Source of the DNA: an uncultured Anaeromyxobacter sp.
Lineage (GTDB): Bacteria; Myxococcota; Myxococcia; Myxococcales; Anaeromyxobacteraceae
DNA length: 63,929 bases
Reading direction: 5' to 3'
Assembly (NCBI GenBank): GCA_903904005.1
Contig: CAIVAR010000070.1
Location: 1-63,929 of the forward strand
Shown here: positions 15,203-25,172 of the stretch, in pieces
Position numbering within the stretch: position 1 is the stretch's first letter
Layout: every line of letters begins with the position of its first letter
Notes under the pieces: model-generated
Seen by the model: the letters and a program-made list of their open reading frames with translations, nothing else
What the model was told of the DNA's origin: nothing
The model's database searches: none
Position numbers and translations under genes: made by a program

Positions 15203-15939
15203 TGCACTGCGCGTCCGAGCTGGCGCTGGAGGCCTACCTGTTCGACCCCACCCGGTCGACGATCCGCAACCACCTCGAGAGCTGCGCCCCCTGCCGGCTG
15301 CGCCTCTCCCGGATGGAGAAGGAGGGGGAGGAGTTCCGGCGCTTCGTGGAGCCGCGGACCATCGACCGGGTGCTCTCCTCCCGGGAGCCGGCGGGAAGCG
15401 GATGGAGGCGCCGCCTCGCCCTGCTGGTTCCGGCCGGGGGGCTCGCCGCCGCTGCCGCCGCGATGCTCCTCCTCTCCCCGACGCCTCCCGATGGATACGT
15501 GGGCGCGAAGGGCACCGCCCTCTCGCTCCGGGTCTGGGCCGGCTCCGACGACGGCGCCCGCGAGGTCGCCGACGGCGACCGGATCCCCGCCGACGCGCGC
15601 CTCCGCTTCCGGGTGGCGTCCGGGCAGGCCTGCCGCCTCTGGCTCCTCTCGGTGGACGGGCGCGGCGAGGTCTCGCGCCTCTTCCCTGCAGCCGGCGACG
15701 CGCCGGCCACGGTCACCGGCGGCGCGACGCTCCCCGGCGGCGCCGCGCTCGACGGTCAGGCGGGCCTCGAGCGGCTCTACGCGGTCTGCAGCCCGGACCC
15801 CATTCCCTTCGATCGTGTGGAGCGCTCGCTCCGGACCGCGCTCGCCGGGGACGGCGCCGCGCTGCGCCGCGGCCCCGCGCTCACCGGCCTGCCGGCCGGG
15901 GCCGCGCAGGCCACGATGCTGGTCGAGAAGGTCCCTTGA
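15199..15939 (+). CDS. Putative anti-sigma factor with zinc-finger and DUF4384-like domain
   Basis: 246 residues. His25-x3-Cys29-x2-Cys32 is the zinc-binding motif of ZAS anti-sigma factors; a single membrane helix lies at about 68-88 (LALLVPAGGLAAAAAAMLLL). The outer part contains a segment (RLRFRVASGQACRLWLLSVD) typical of DUF4384 domains, which often accompany caspase-like peptidases. Known ZAS proteins hold their cognate ECF factor inactive at the membrane. Overlaps the sigma gene upstream and the peptidase gene downstream, so all three are translationally coupled. Confidence 0.75.
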   Translation: MMHCASELALEAYLFDPTRSTIRNHLESCAPCRLRLSRMEKEGEEFRRFVEPRTIDRVLSSREPAGSGWRRRLALLVPAGGLAAAAAAMLLLSPTPPDGYVGAKGTALSLRVWAGSDDGAREVADGDRIPADARLRFRVASGQACRLWLLSVDGRGEVSRLFPAAGDAPATVTGGATLPGGAALDGQAGLERLYAVCSPDPIPFDRVERSLRTALAGDGAALRRGPALTGLPAGAAQATMLVEKVP

Positions 15940-17450
15940 GCCGTCGCGCCGCCATCGCGGCCCTGCTCCTCGCCGGATCCCTCTGCCCCGCCCCCGCGGC
16001 CGCCGCGGCCCGCTTCGCCATCGTCGTCGGGAACGATGCCGGAGCGGCCGGGCGGCAGCGGCTCTACTTCGCCGAGAAGGACGCCGACCGCGTCCGCGCC
16101 ACGCTCCTCGAGCTCGGCGACTTCACCGACGACCGCGTGGTGGTGCTGAAGGGGCGCGGCGCCGCGGCGCTGCGCGAGGCCTTCGCCGCCACCGAGGCCC
16201 GCATCCAGACCACCCGCCGCTCGGGGGAGCGCACGCTGCTCGTCGTCTACTTCTCGGGGCACGCCGGCTCGGTGGGGCTCGAGCTCGGCAACGACACCGT
16301 CTCCTACGACGAGCTGCGCAAGCTCACCGCGGCCTCGCAGGCCGACACCCGCATCGTCGTGCTCGACGCCTGCGAATCGGGCGGGCTCACCCAGGTGAAG
16401 GGCGCCCGCCCGGTGCCCGCCATCGACTTCGCGCTCCCGGCCGACGAGAGCGCCCAGGGCACCGCCTTCATCACCTCGGCGGCGGTGGGTGAGGCGGCCC
16501 AGGAGTCGGCGGCCCTCGGCGGCAGCTTCTTCACCCACCACCTCGACGTGGGGCTTCGCGGGGCGGCCGACGCCGACGGCGACGGGCAGGTCACGCTGGC
16601 CGAGGCCTTCCGCTACACCTCGGCCCGCACGGTGGCCCAGACCGCCGGCACCCAGAGCGGCGTCCAGCACCCCACCTACGAGTTCCGCATGTCGGGGCGC
16701 GGCGACGTGGTGCTGGCCGACCTCCGCAAGGCCGAGGCGCGGCTCGTCTTCCCCGCCGACCCCGGAGCCACCTGGTTCCTGAAGGGGCCGAAGGGGGTCC
16801 TCGCCGAGGTCCCGGCGCAGCCCACCCCCTTCACGCTGGCCCTGCCGGCCGGGCGCTACGCGGTGGAGCGGCGATCCCCGCAGGGGAGGGCCACCGGCGA
16901 GGTCACCCTGGAGAAGGGCGCCACCCAGCAGTTGCCGCTGCTCTCGCCCACCCGTTACGAGGTGGCGAGGAGCAAGGGAGGGCCCAAGCCCAACCTGGCC
17001 TTCGCCGAGGGGGGCATCGCCTGGTTCGACCTGAAGGGGCTCGGCATCGCGCCCACGGTGCGGGCCGGGGTCCGCAAGGAGTTCGGGCCGGTCGGGCTCC
17101 GGGTGGCCTTCGACTGGGCCGGCAAGGACGTCACCGGCGGTGCCATTGACTACCAGTTCCAGTACTTCGGCGGATCGGTGGCGCTGCTCTGGCCCATCAC
17201 CGAGAGCGCCTTCTTCCTCGAGGTGGGCCCGCAGTTGACCGGCGGCTACGCCGCGCAGTCCTTCCCGGCGAGCCCCGGCGTCTCGTCCGGGATCTTCGGC
17301 GTCGGGGCGACGGCGATGGCCTCGCTGCCCGTCGGCCCCCTGCGGATCGGCCTCGACGCCAGCCTCTCCGCCCAGGTCTACCGGCTGAACGACGCGACCG
17401 TCGTCCGCCCCGGCGCCTCGGCCGGGCTGCTCCTGCTCTTCGGATTCTAG
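15936..17450 (+). CDS. Secreted caspase-family (C14) peptidase with C-terminal domain
   Basis: 504 residues from TTG 15936, which overlaps the previous stop (TTGA). A signal peptide covers residues 1-25 (AALLLAGSLCPAPAAAA). The caspase fold follows, with catalytic His109 in YFSGHAGS and Cys146 in LDACESGG. After about residue 250 there is a domain with PEGA-like beta strands and then a glycine/aromatic-rich section ending in alternating hydrophobic strands and Phe, compatible with a small beta barrel. Acts in the periplasm or outer membrane if the signal peptide is real. Coupling to an ECF/anti-sigma pair suggests a stress-triggered proteolysis pathway. Confidence 0.85.
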   Translation: MSRRAAIAALLLAGSLCPAPAAAAARFAIVVGNDAGAAGRQRLYFAEKDADRVRATLLELGDFTDDRVVVLKGRGAAALREAFAATEARIQTTRRSGERTLLVVYFSGHAGSVGLELGNDTVSYDELRKLTAASQADTRIVVLDACESGGLTQVKGARPVPAIDFALPADESAQGTAFITSAAVGEAAQESAALGGSFFTHHLDVGLRGAADADGDGQVTLAEAFRYTSARTVAQTAGTQSGVQHPTYEFRMSGRGDVVLADLRKAEARLVFPADPGATWFLKGPKGVLAEVPAQPTPFTLALPAGRYAVERRSPQGRATGEVTLEKGATQQLPLLSPTRYEVARSKGGPKPNLAFAEGGIAWFDLKGLGIAPTVRAGVRKEFGPVGLRVAFDWAGKDVTGGAIDYQFQYFGGSVALLWPITESAFFLEVGPQLTGGYAAQSFPASPGVSSGIFGVGATAMASLPVGPLRIGLDASLSAQVYRLNDATVVRPGASAGLLLLFGF

Positions 17451-17451
17451 G

Positions 17452-19191
17452 ATGCGCACCCACCTCGCCATCGTCGCCGCCTGCCTCACCGCCCTCGCCT
17501 GCACGAGGTCGCTCGTCGACGCCGATGGGGCCGCGCTCGTCCCCACCACCTGCTCCTGCACGGCCCCCGCCGGCGGAAGCCCGGTGTGCAACCCCGGCGG
17601 CGGCTGCGACTACGTCTGCCAGGGCGACCTGCTCAAGTGCGGGGGTGGCTGCATGACCTGCACGCCCCCCGCGAACGCGAGCCCGGCCTGCGTCCAGGGC
17701 GGCTGCGGCTTCAGCTGCAACACGCCGGCGCGCCTGTGCGCGGCGACGCCGGGCGGGGGGGCCTCCTGCCAGGTGGAGGGGGACCTCTCCTGCGGTACCG
17801 CCTGCGAGCCCTGCAGCGGGCCGTCCACCGGACCGGGGCGCGGCGTCTGCCAGCCCGGCCCGGCGCTCGGGGCCGGCACCTGCGTCCTCGCCTGCGACGG
17901 CGGGAGCCACGCCTGCGGCGGCTCCTGCTTCGCCGACGTCGACGCGGCCCACTGCGGTCCGTCCTGCCTCGCCTGCACCGCACCGCCCCATGCCTCCCCG
18001 CTCTGCTCCGGCGGCGCCTGCGCCTTCACCTGCGACCCGGGGTGGATGCGCTGCGCCGATGGCTGCTGCCGGGCCTCCGCCGTGGCCGCCGGCGGGGAGT
18101 TCGGCTGCGCGCTCCTCGACGACGGCAGGGTCCGCTGCTGGGGCGCCAACGACCGTGGCCAGCTCGGCGACGGGTCGACCACCTTCCGCTCCGTCCCCGG
18201 CGACGTCGTCGGGCTCCCGCCCTTCCCCGCCCGCGCCGTCGCGCTCGCCACGGGCTGGGCCCACGCCTGCGCCGTCGTCTCCCCGGGCGGGCAGGTCCAC
18301 TGCTGGGGCGACAACTCCACCGGGCAGCTCGGCCCCGCCGCCACCGGTCCGTTCTCCACCACGCCCGTCGCGGTGACCGGTGTCGCCGGGGTGGCGCCGC
18401 CGTTCATCGCGGCCGGGGGCGGCGTCTCGGGCACGCCGCCGGTCCCCTTCGGTCACACCTGCGCGGCCGCCTCGGCCGGTCTCCTCTGCTGGGGCGCGAA
18501 CGGCTCCGGCCAGCTGGGCGACGGCACGACCACCCAGAGCAGCAGCCCGCGCGCCGTGTCGGGGATCGCCTCCGCCTCGGCCCTGGCCGCCGGCGAGCGC
18601 CACGCCTGCGCCGCCTCGGGCGGCACGCTGCGCTGCTGGGGAGCGAACGGCTCCGGGCAGCTCGGCGACGGGTCCACCACCCCGAGCAGCCTGCCCCGGT
18701 CCGTCTCGGGCCTCACGGGGCCGGCCTTCGTCGCCGCCGGTCGCGCCTTCTCCTGCGCCGTCTCCGGCGCGCCGGCGCAGCTGTTCTGCTGGGGCGACAA
18801 CGCCGAGGCCCAGGTCACCGCCTCGACGCCGCCTCCCGCGATCCAGCTCCTCCCGCTCGCCGTCTCGCTCGGGGGCGGGTTCTCCCCCGGGCTCGTCGCC
18901 ACGGGGCGCGCCCACGCCTGCGGTCTCGAGCCGGGGACGGCCACCCTGAAGTGCTTCGGCGCCAACGGGCAGAGCCAGCTCTCCGGCGCCCCCTCGGCGA
19001 CCGGCAAGGTCGACGTGACCCTCACGGGGGTCGTGGGGAGCGCATCGTCGGTGGCGGCGGGGGGGAACCACTCCTGCGCGCTCCTCACCGACGGGTCGGT
19101 CCAGTGCTGGGGGGCGAACGACCGGGGACAGACCGGCACCGGGCAGGCCGGGGGCACGGTGATCGTCCCGACCTTCGTCTCCGGTCGTTAG
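17452..19191 (+). CDS. RCC1-repeat lipoprotein
   Basis: 579 residues with lipobox LTALAC (Cys17). Residues 25-200 are very Cys-rich with repeats of the type C-x3-PP-x-ASP-x-C; residues 205-575 contain seven or so RCC1 repeats of the form CWGANDRGQLGDGST, predicting a seven-bladed propeller. Such proteins are common in Myxococcota and are thought to bind partners at the cell surface. One base after the caspase stop, so probably the same transcript. Confidence 0.88.
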   Translation: MRTHLAIVAACLTALACTRSLVDADGAALVPTTCSCTAPAGGSPVCNPGGGCDYVCQGDLLKCGGGCMTCTPPANASPACVQGGCGFSCNTPARLCAATPGGGASCQVEGDLSCGTACEPCSGPSTGPGRGVCQPGPALGAGTCVLACDGGSHACGGSCFADVDAAHCGPSCLACTAPPHASPLCSGGACAFTCDPGWMRCADGCCRASAVAAGGEFGCALLDDGRVRCWGANDRGQLGDGSTTFRSVPGDVVGLPPFPARAVALATGWAHACAVVSPGGQVHCWGDNSTGQLGPAATGPFSTTPVAVTGVAGVAPPFIAAGGGVSGTPPVPFGHTCAAASAGLLCWGANGSGQLGDGTTTQSSSPRAVSGIASASALAAGERHACAASGGTLRCWGANGSGQLGDGSTTPSSLPRSVSGLTGPAFVAAGRAFSCAVSGAPAQLFCWGDNAEAQVTASTPPPAIQLLPLAVSLGGGFSPGLVATGRAHACGLEPGTATLKCFGANGQSQLSGAPSATGKVDVTLTGVVGSASSVAAGGNHSCALLTDGSVQCWGANDRGQTGTGQAGGTVIVPTFVSGR

Positions 19192-19220
19192 GGCGGGTCG
19201 CCACCGGGTCCAAAGAGATT

Positions 19221-19249
19221 TGTCCCGTCGCGGCGGCGGGGGGTGTCAC
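19221..19249 (+). promoter_or_regulatory. Candidate ECF-type promoter of the DUF5666 gene
   Basis: TGTCCCGT (19221-19228), 15 bases, TGTCAC (19244-19249), 44 bp before the start codon; same elements as at 14613-14642. Confidence 0.5.
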
Positions 19250-19293
19250 CACCCCGGAAGCCAGAAGGACAATTCTCCAGGAACGGAGCGGTT

Positions 19294-20808
19294 ATGAACG
19301 GCATGAAGCGGATTCTCTCCATCGGTCTCGCAGCGGTACTCCTCTCGGCGTGCGGAGGGTCGACGTCCTCGACCACCGGCCAGGCCGACCCCACCGGTCC
19401 GACCGGCCCCACGGGGTCCACGGGCCCCACCGGCGCCACCGGGCCCACGGGCGCGCTCGCGACGCCGGCCAGCAAGGGCGTGGTCACCGCAGTCGGTTCG
19501 CTGGTGGTGAACGGCATCCGCTACGACGCGTCGGCCGCCCAGATCAAGATCGACGACAACCCCGGCCGCCCCGAGTCCGAGCTCAAGGTCGGGATGGTGG
19601 TGACCGTGAAGGGCTCGAAGGACGACGTCGCCGGCACCGGCCACGCCTCGGAGGTCGAGGCCCACCACGTGCTGCGGGGCAAGGTCGACGACAAGTCGGG
19701 CAGCTTGCTGCGCGTGGGCGGGCACGAGGTCGAGGTGGAGCACGGCACCGAGTTCGAGGACAGCGTGAACAAGCTCGGCTCCGTGTCGAAGGGCGAGCGC
19801 GTCCGGGTCCACGGCCATGCCACCGCCACCGGCGGGTTCCGGGCCACCCGCGTGGAGAAGGAGGCCGGGTCGTCGGAGGACTTCGAGGTGAAGGGCTTCG
19901 TCTCCGACCTCGACCGCACCACCGGGAAGTTCACGCTCAAGACCTCCCCCGACGCCGCCTCCAGCTACGCGGTGACCGTCGCGGCCGGAACGGTGATCCC
20001 CGCCGGCGTCGTGAACGGCTCCTTCGTCGAGGTCCGGGCCTCCGCGGCCCCGGTCGCCGGCGCCCTGACCGCCGTCGCCGTGCAGCTCGAGGACGCGAAG
20101 CTCGGCGCCGAGGGTTCGGAGGTCGAGGTGGAGGGGCTCGTGACGAGCGGCACCTCCGCGCAGTTCGTCGTCGAGGGGCAGACCGTCGCCACCTCCGTCA
20201 CCACCCGCTGGGAGAACGGCCTCCCTGCCGACCTCGCCGTGGGCGTGAAGGTCGAGGCCGAGGGCAAGCTCGACGCGGCCGGCGTCCTGCAGGCGACCAA
20301 GGTCTCCTTCCGCGCCAACGTCCGGATCCAGGGCGCCGTCTCGGCGGTCACCTCCACGAGCGCTCGCGAGGGCACCTTCCAGCTGCTCGGCCTCACCGTC
20401 CGCACCGACGCCTGGACCGAGTGGAAGTCCTCGGGCAGCGGCGGCAGCGGTGGCGGCACGCTCGACCTGACCACCATCGGCGCGGGTCCGGTCGAGGTGC
20501 GCGGCATCCCCGGGCAGAACGGCGAGATCATCGCCACCCGCGTGGAGGCCACCAAGGACGACCGGCTCTACCTGCAGGGCCCGGTCACCTCGAAGGATGC
20601 GGCGACCAGCCGTCTCGTGGTGCTGGGCCTCACCATCCAGGCCGGAACAGGGACCTCGTACCGCGACGTCGCGGGGACGGCCGTGACCCAGCAGGCCTTC
20701 TTCGACCTCGTGGTCGTCCCGCGCACCGTGGTGAAGGCCCGCAGCCGCGTCCCGATGTCCGGAACCACCTTCAACACCGACGAGATCGAGATCGAGGGGA
20801 GCCGGTAG
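19294..20808 (+). CDS. DUF5666-type repeat lipoprotein with collagen-like linker
   Basis: 504 residues from ATG 19294 with GGAG upstream. Lipobox LLSAC (Cys17), then a Gly-Pro-Thr collagen-like linker (residues ~30-50), then five or more beta-rich repeats of roughly 80 residues each containing phrases such as GMVVTVKGS, GERVRVHG, GSFVEVRAS and GVKVEAEGK: the DUF5666 pattern. Surface-exposed protein of unknown function. Its own ECF-like promoter suggests control by the sigma factor 4.6 kb upstream. Confidence 0.8.
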   Translation: MNGMKRILSIGLAAVLLSACGGSTSSTTGQADPTGPTGPTGSTGPTGATGPTGALATPASKGVVTAVGSLVVNGIRYDASAAQIKIDDNPGRPESELKVGMVVTVKGSKDDVAGTGHASEVEAHHVLRGKVDDKSGSLLRVGGHEVEVEHGTEFEDSVNKLGSVSKGERVRVHGHATATGGFRATRVEKEAGSSEDFEVKGFVSDLDRTTGKFTLKTSPDAASSYAVTVAAGTVIPAGVVNGSFVEVRASAAPVAGALTAVAVQLEDAKLGAEGSEVEVEGLVTSGTSAQFVVEGQTVATSVTTRWENGLPADLAVGVKVEAEGKLDAAGVLQATKVSFRANVRIQGAVSAVTSTSAREGTFQLLGLTVRTDAWTEWKSSGSGGSGGGTLDLTTIGAGPVEVRGIPGQNGEIIATRVEATKDDRLYLQGPVTSKDAATSRLVVLGLTIQAGTGTSYRDVAGTAVTQQAFFDLVVVPRTVVKARSRVPMSGTTFNTDEIEIEGSR

Positions 20809-20817
20809 CGACCGGGG

Positions 20818-22272
20818 TCAGTCCTTCGGCTTGAGCCCCAGCGCGCGCATCCGTTCCCGCAGCGTGTTGCGGTTCATGCCGAGGAGCTCGGCCGCCTTGA
20901 GCTGGTTGCCCTTGGTGCGGTCCATGGCGGCGGAGATGAGGGGGGCCTCCACGGCGGCAAGTGCCGCCTGGTAGCGCCCCCCTTCCGGTTCCGGCCCCTC
21001 GAGGAAGCCCTCGACGAAGCCGGTGAGTCCCCGCTCCCGGACGGCGCCGGCGGGGAGCAGGGGGCCGATGTCACGGGCGGTGATGCGGTTGCCCGGGAGC
21101 GACAGCAGCACGCGCTGGATGACGTTCTGCAGCTCGCGGACGTTCCCGGGCCAGGTGTGGGCGAGGAGCAGCGGCTCGGTGTCCCGGGCCAGCGTGAGGG
21201 GCCGGCCGCGCAGCTGCTCGCCGTACTTGGTGGCGAAGTGGCGCGCCAGCAGGATGACGTCGTGGTCCCGCTCGCGCAGCGGAGGAAGCCGGATGGGGAC
21301 CACGGCCAGCCGGTAGAACAGGTCGCGCCGGAAGCGACCGTCCTCGACCGACCGGGCGAGATCGGCGTTGGTGGCGGCGACGATGCGGACGTCCACCGGG
21401 AGTGGACGGGAGCCGCCCACCCGGTCGATCTCCCGCTCCTGCAGGACGCGCAGCAGCTTGGCCTGGAGCTCGACCGGCATCTCGCCGATCTCGTCGAGGA
21501 AGAGGGTGCCTCCGCTGGCCAGCTCGAACTTGCCGGGACGACGCTCGGCGGCGCCGGTGAAGGCGCCCCGCTCGTGGCCGTAGAGCTCGCTCTCCATGAG
21601 GTCGCGCGGGATGGCGGCCATGTTCACGGTGATGAACGGTCCCCGGGCGCGGGGGGAGTTGGCGTGGACCGCCCGGGCCACGAGCTCCTTGCCCGTTCCG
21701 CTCTCGCCCATGAGCGTCACCGTCATCTCGGTCCGGGCCACGCGCCCGATCTCCTTGAAGACGTCGACCATCGCCGGCGAGCGTCCGATGAGCGACTCGA
21801 TCGGCGCGCCGTCCCGCCGCCGCTCCGGCTCGGTCGCCCGGGTCGCGGTGCGCTCGGGACGCTCGTCGGGGTCCACCTCCGGGCCGATGGCGAGGTCGCG
21901 GATGATGCGCTCGACGCGGGGGAGGTCGAAGGGCTTCCCCAGGTAGTCGGCCGCCCCGCGCTTCATCGCCTCCACGGCCGAGCGCATGGTGTCCTCGGCG
22001 GTCATCACCACGACGAAGGGGGAGTCGCTCCGCCCGGACAGCTCGCTGAGCAGGGTGAAGCCGTCGTCTCCCGGAAGTCGCACGTCGAGCAGGACGAGGC
22101 CGATGCCCCCGTGCCGCCCGGTGCCGTGCCGGGTGAGCTCCTCCCGGGCCGCCTCGGCGCTGCCCGCCTCGACATGGGGGACGCCCGCCCGCTCGCAGGT
22201 GCGGGCCAGGACGAATCGGACCGAGGGTTCGTCGTCGACGATGAGTACCTTGCGCATCGGTCCTTCGGTCAT
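20818..22272 (-). CDS. NtrC-type sigma-54-dependent response regulator
   Basis: 484 residues: receiver domain (phospho-acceptor Asp63 in [11 protein letters not shown]), AAA+ domain with Walker A GESGTGKE and the sigma-54 contact loop GAFTGA, and a Fis-type helix-turn-helix at the end ([22 protein letters not shown]). Activates sigma-54 promoters on phosphorylation. Follows a PAS histidine kinase and glnB on the same strand, so I take it as the nitrogen regulator; the local glnA promoter is a natural target. A second possible start is ATG 22257. Confidence 0.93.
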   Translation of the reverse strand: MTEGPMRKVLIVDDEPSVRFVLARTCERAGVPHVEAGSAEAAREELTRHGTGRHGGIGLVLLDVRLPGDDGFTLLSELSGRSDSPFVVVMTAEDTMRSAVEAMKRGAADYLGKPFDLPRVERIIRDLAIGPEVDPDERPERTATRATEPERRRDGAPIESLIGRSPAMVDVFKEIGRVARTEMTVTLMGESGTGKELVARAVHANSPRARGPFITVNMAAIPRDLMESELYGHERGAFTGAAERRPGKFELASGGTLFLDEIGEMPVELQAKLLRVLQEREIDRVGGSRPLPVDVRIVAATNADLARSVEDGRFRRDLFYRLAVVPIRLPPLRERDHDVILLARHFATKYGEQLRGRPLTLARDTEPLLLAHTWPGNVRELQNVIQRVLLSLPGNRITARDIGPLLPAGAVRERGLTGFVEGFLEGPEPEGGRYQAALAAVEAPLISAAMDRTKGNQLKAAELLGMNRNTLRERMRALGLKPKD

Positions 22273-22341
22273 GCACCTCTTATGCCCGTTCCGCGGGCAA
22301 CTGGCATGACCGGATCCAGGGCAGTCCCGGGAGGGACGGGA

Positions 22342-23400
22342 TCAGTCCCGGGCGAGGGGAAGGTACAGAGCGGCCTCGGCGCCGCCGCCGGCCCGGTTGC
22401 GGACCTCGATCCGCCCCCCGTGGGCCTCGACGATCCGGCGCGACACGGCCAGTCCGAGACCGGTTCCCTGGGCCTTGGAGGTCGCGAAGGGGGTGAAGAG
22501 CCGGCTCAGCATCGACTCCGGGATGCCGGGACCGTTGTCGAGGACGGCCACCCGGGCCAGGGTGACGGTCCGCCCACCCGCACGTCGGAGCCGTACGGGC
22601 GCGACGCCGGTCTCCATCGACACCTCGGCGCCAGGAGTGTCCCGGACCGCCTCGACCGCGTTGCGGAGGATGTTCAGGGCCACCTGGGTGAGCTTCTCCT
22701 GATCCCCCAGGACGGGCGGGAGGGAGGGATCGAACCGCTGGGAGAAGAGCACACGATCCCCTCCCGGGAGCCCCTTCGCGATCAGCATGACATCGCGGAA
22801 GACGCTGTGGATGTTGACGGGGCCCGACTGCAGCGTGGCCGGGCGAGCCAGATCGAGCAGCTCCCGCACGAGCCCGTCCACCCGGCGCGCTTCCCGGGCG
22901 ATGACGAGCGCGTACTCGCGTGCCGGGCCCTCGGCCTCCCGGGCGAGCAGCTCCGCCGAGCCCTGCAGGCCGGCCAGCGGGTTCTTGATCTCGTGGGCGA
23001 GGCCGGCGGCGAGCGCCTCGAAGTCGAGGTGCCGCTCGCCGTTGCGCCGGGCCCGGATCACGAGCACGGTGCCCACGCAGGAGGCGCCGTCGAAGAGGGG
23101 CGACGCCTCCACCTGGAGGGGAACGGACGGATCGCGCGGTCCGGCGAAGTCGGCGCCGGTGACCTCCTGGACCCGCCGCACCCTGTCGGCGAGCGCCTCG
23201 AGCGGCGCCCCGCCGGGGAGCGCCCGGACGGGGAGACCGACCGATCGATCGCGGCTGCGGTCGAACAGCTCCTCGGCGGCCGGGTTGAGGTGCACGAGCC
23301 CACCGTCCGGCCCCACCAGCAGGACCGGATCTCCGATGGAATCGATCGCACCTCGCGCCAGCGCCGCCGGGAGTGGTGATGCCTTTCCGGCTCGGGACAC
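22342..23400 (-). CDS. NtrB-type PAS sensor histidine kinase
   Basis: 352 residues without membrane helices: PAS domain (residues 20-110, DPVLLVGPDGGLVHLNPAAEEL split around it), dimerisation domain with phospho-acceptor His136 in LAHEIKNPL, and ATPase domain with N box and DNGPGIP and GTGLGLAVS. Soluble kinases of this layout next to NtrC-type regulators are nitrogen sensors that respond to PII, and glnB is the adjacent upstream gene. Confidence 0.92.
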   Translation of the reverse strand: MSRAGKASPLPAALARGAIDSIGDPVLLVGPDGGLVHLNPAAEELFDRSRDRSVGLPVRALPGGAPLEALADRVRRVQEVTGADFAGPRDPSVPLQVEASPLFDGASCVGTVLVIRARRNGERHLDFEALAAGLAHEIKNPLAGLQGSAELLAREAEGPAREYALVIAREARRVDGLVRELLDLARPATLQSGPVNIHSVFRDVMLIAKGLPGGDRVLFSQRFDPSLPPVLGDQEKLTQVALNILRNAVEAVRDTPGAEVSMETGVAPVRLRRAGGRTVTLARVAVLDNGPGIPESMLSRLFTPFATSKAQGTGLGLAVSRRIVEAHGGRIEVRNRAGGGAEAALYLPLARD

Positions 23401-23431
23401 GGCGCCCCCTCGCGTTGCCGGGACCCCGGCG

Positions 23432-23831
<400 letters not shown>

Positions 23832-23870
23832 GCACCGGGGGACCGCCCGGCTCGGCGCGGATGACCACAT

Positions 23871-23890
23871 CCGATTTGCCCGGAAATCGG
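23871..23890. promoter_or_regulatory. Inverted repeat between glnB and the alpha/beta hydrolase gene
   Basis: CCGATTT-GCCCGG-AAATCGG, perfect 7-bp arms, in the 322-bp gap 23771-24092. Upstream of both divergent genes, so it could be an operator. The rest of the gap shows no gene. Confidence 0.35.
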
Positions 23891-24092
23891 GCGCTGCCCT
23901 GCTCGCTTTCCGGACAGATTCCCGGACGAACGACAATGCCTTCAAACCGTCCCGCCGTCTTGGACCAAGGTGGAGTACCCCCCGTGGCGCTGGCGACGGA
24001 CATCGAGGGGAAAGGTTGCAACCGGCGGGCCACCGCACGCGCCCGGCTTTTCCGGAGGCCGATCCTCGCCCTTGCGGTAGAATTCCCGCTGC

Positions 24093-25172
24093 ATGGGATG
24101 GCTGCTCGCCGGCGTTGCCTTCGCGGCGGTCTCCGCGCTGCTCGTGGCCGGGCACTACGCGTTCTGGACCCGCAAGCTCCACCAGCCCGTCCAGGACGAC
24201 GGCGTGCTCCGGGCGATCACTCGGGACGGCTGGCAGCTGGCGCTCGGGACGAGGCTGCCGCGCGGACCGGAGCGGCGCCCTCCCGTCCTCCTCGTCCACG
24301 GCCTCGCCTCCAACCGCTGGGCGCTCGACTCCGGCGTGGAGTCGGTCTCCCTCGCCGCCCACCTGTCGCGGGCCGGGTTCCGCACCTTCTCCCTCGACCT
24401 GCGCGGCCACGGCGATTCCCGGCGCGGTCCCCGCGGCGCGGTTCCGTGGAACTTCGACCACTACGTGGAGGAGGACGTTCCCGCCGCGCTCGACGCCATC
24501 CGGCGCGAGACCGGGGAGGAACGGGTGCTCTGGGTGGGGCACAGCCTCGGCGCGGTGACCGGGCTCGTCACCTGCCAGCTCCACCCGGACCGGATCGCGG
24601 CCATCGTCGCCATCGCCGGGCCGATGAGCTTCGACGTGGAAGGTCGGGTCGCGGGGCTCCTGCGCAGGGGCGTCCTCGTCGACGGCCGGTACAACCGGAC
24701 GCTGGCGCGCATGCTGGCGCCCTGGGCCGGGCTCGCCCACCCGTCCGCCGCCGAGATCGCCATCAACGGGCGGAACATGGAGCGGGCGGTGTACCGGCGG
24801 CTCCTCGCGAACGGGATCGAGGACGTGTCCCGCCCCCTGTTCCGGCAGCTCCAGGAGTGGGTGACCGAGGACGTCTGCCGTTCCGTCGACGGTGCCCGCG
24901 ACTACCGGGCCGGACTCGCCGCGTGCCGCCAGCCGGCCCTCTTCCTGGCCGCGCCGCGCGACTCGCTCGCGCCGCCCGACGTGGTGCGGTCGAGCTTCGA
25001 GGCCTGGGGCGGGCCGCGAACCTACGTGGAGTTCCGGCGCGACGCCGGCCACTCCGCCGACTACGGCCACACCGACCTGCTCGTCGGCCGGAGCGCCGCG
25101 GCGGAGGTCTTCCCCGTGGTGTCGGGCTGGCTCGCGGCACAGGGCAGCGCCCCCGGGGCGGGCGGCCCGTGA
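24093..25172 (+). CDS. Alpha/beta-fold hydrolase with N-terminal membrane anchor
   Basis: 359 residues. An N-terminal helix (WLLAGVAFAAVSALLVAGHYAF) anchors or exports the protein; then the fold's landmarks: VLLVHGLASNRW oxyanion segment, DLRGHGDS, nucleophile Ser151 in VGHSLGA, and a late Asp/His pair (AAPRDSLAPP and DAGHSADYGH). Substrate unknown; esterase or lipase type. Its stop overlaps the next start (GTGA). Confidence 0.85.
   Translation: MGWLLAGVAFAAVSALLVAGHYAFWTRKLHQPVQDDGVLRAITRDGWQLALGTRLPRGPERRPPVLLVHGLASNRWALDSGVESVSLAAHLSRAGFRTFSLDLRGHGDSRRGPRGAVPWNFDHYVEEDVPAALDAIRRETGEERVLWVGHSLGAVTGLVTCQLHPDRIAAIVAIAGPMSFDVEGRVAGLLRRGVLVDGRYNRTLARMLAPWAGLAHPSAAEIAINGRNMERAVYRRLLANGIEDVSRPLFRQLQEWVTEDVCRSVDGARDYRAGLAACRQPALFLAAPRDSLAPPDVVRSSFEAWGGPRTYVEFRRDAGHSADYGHTDLLVGRSAAAEVFPVVSGWLAAQGSAPGAGGP

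Noticed and set aside
17197-19071. Minus-strand frame of 624 codons opposite the RCC1 lipoprotein
   Set aside because: Gly/Ala/Arg-rich antisense of repeated Gly/Cys/Trp codons; no hydrophobic core or motif.
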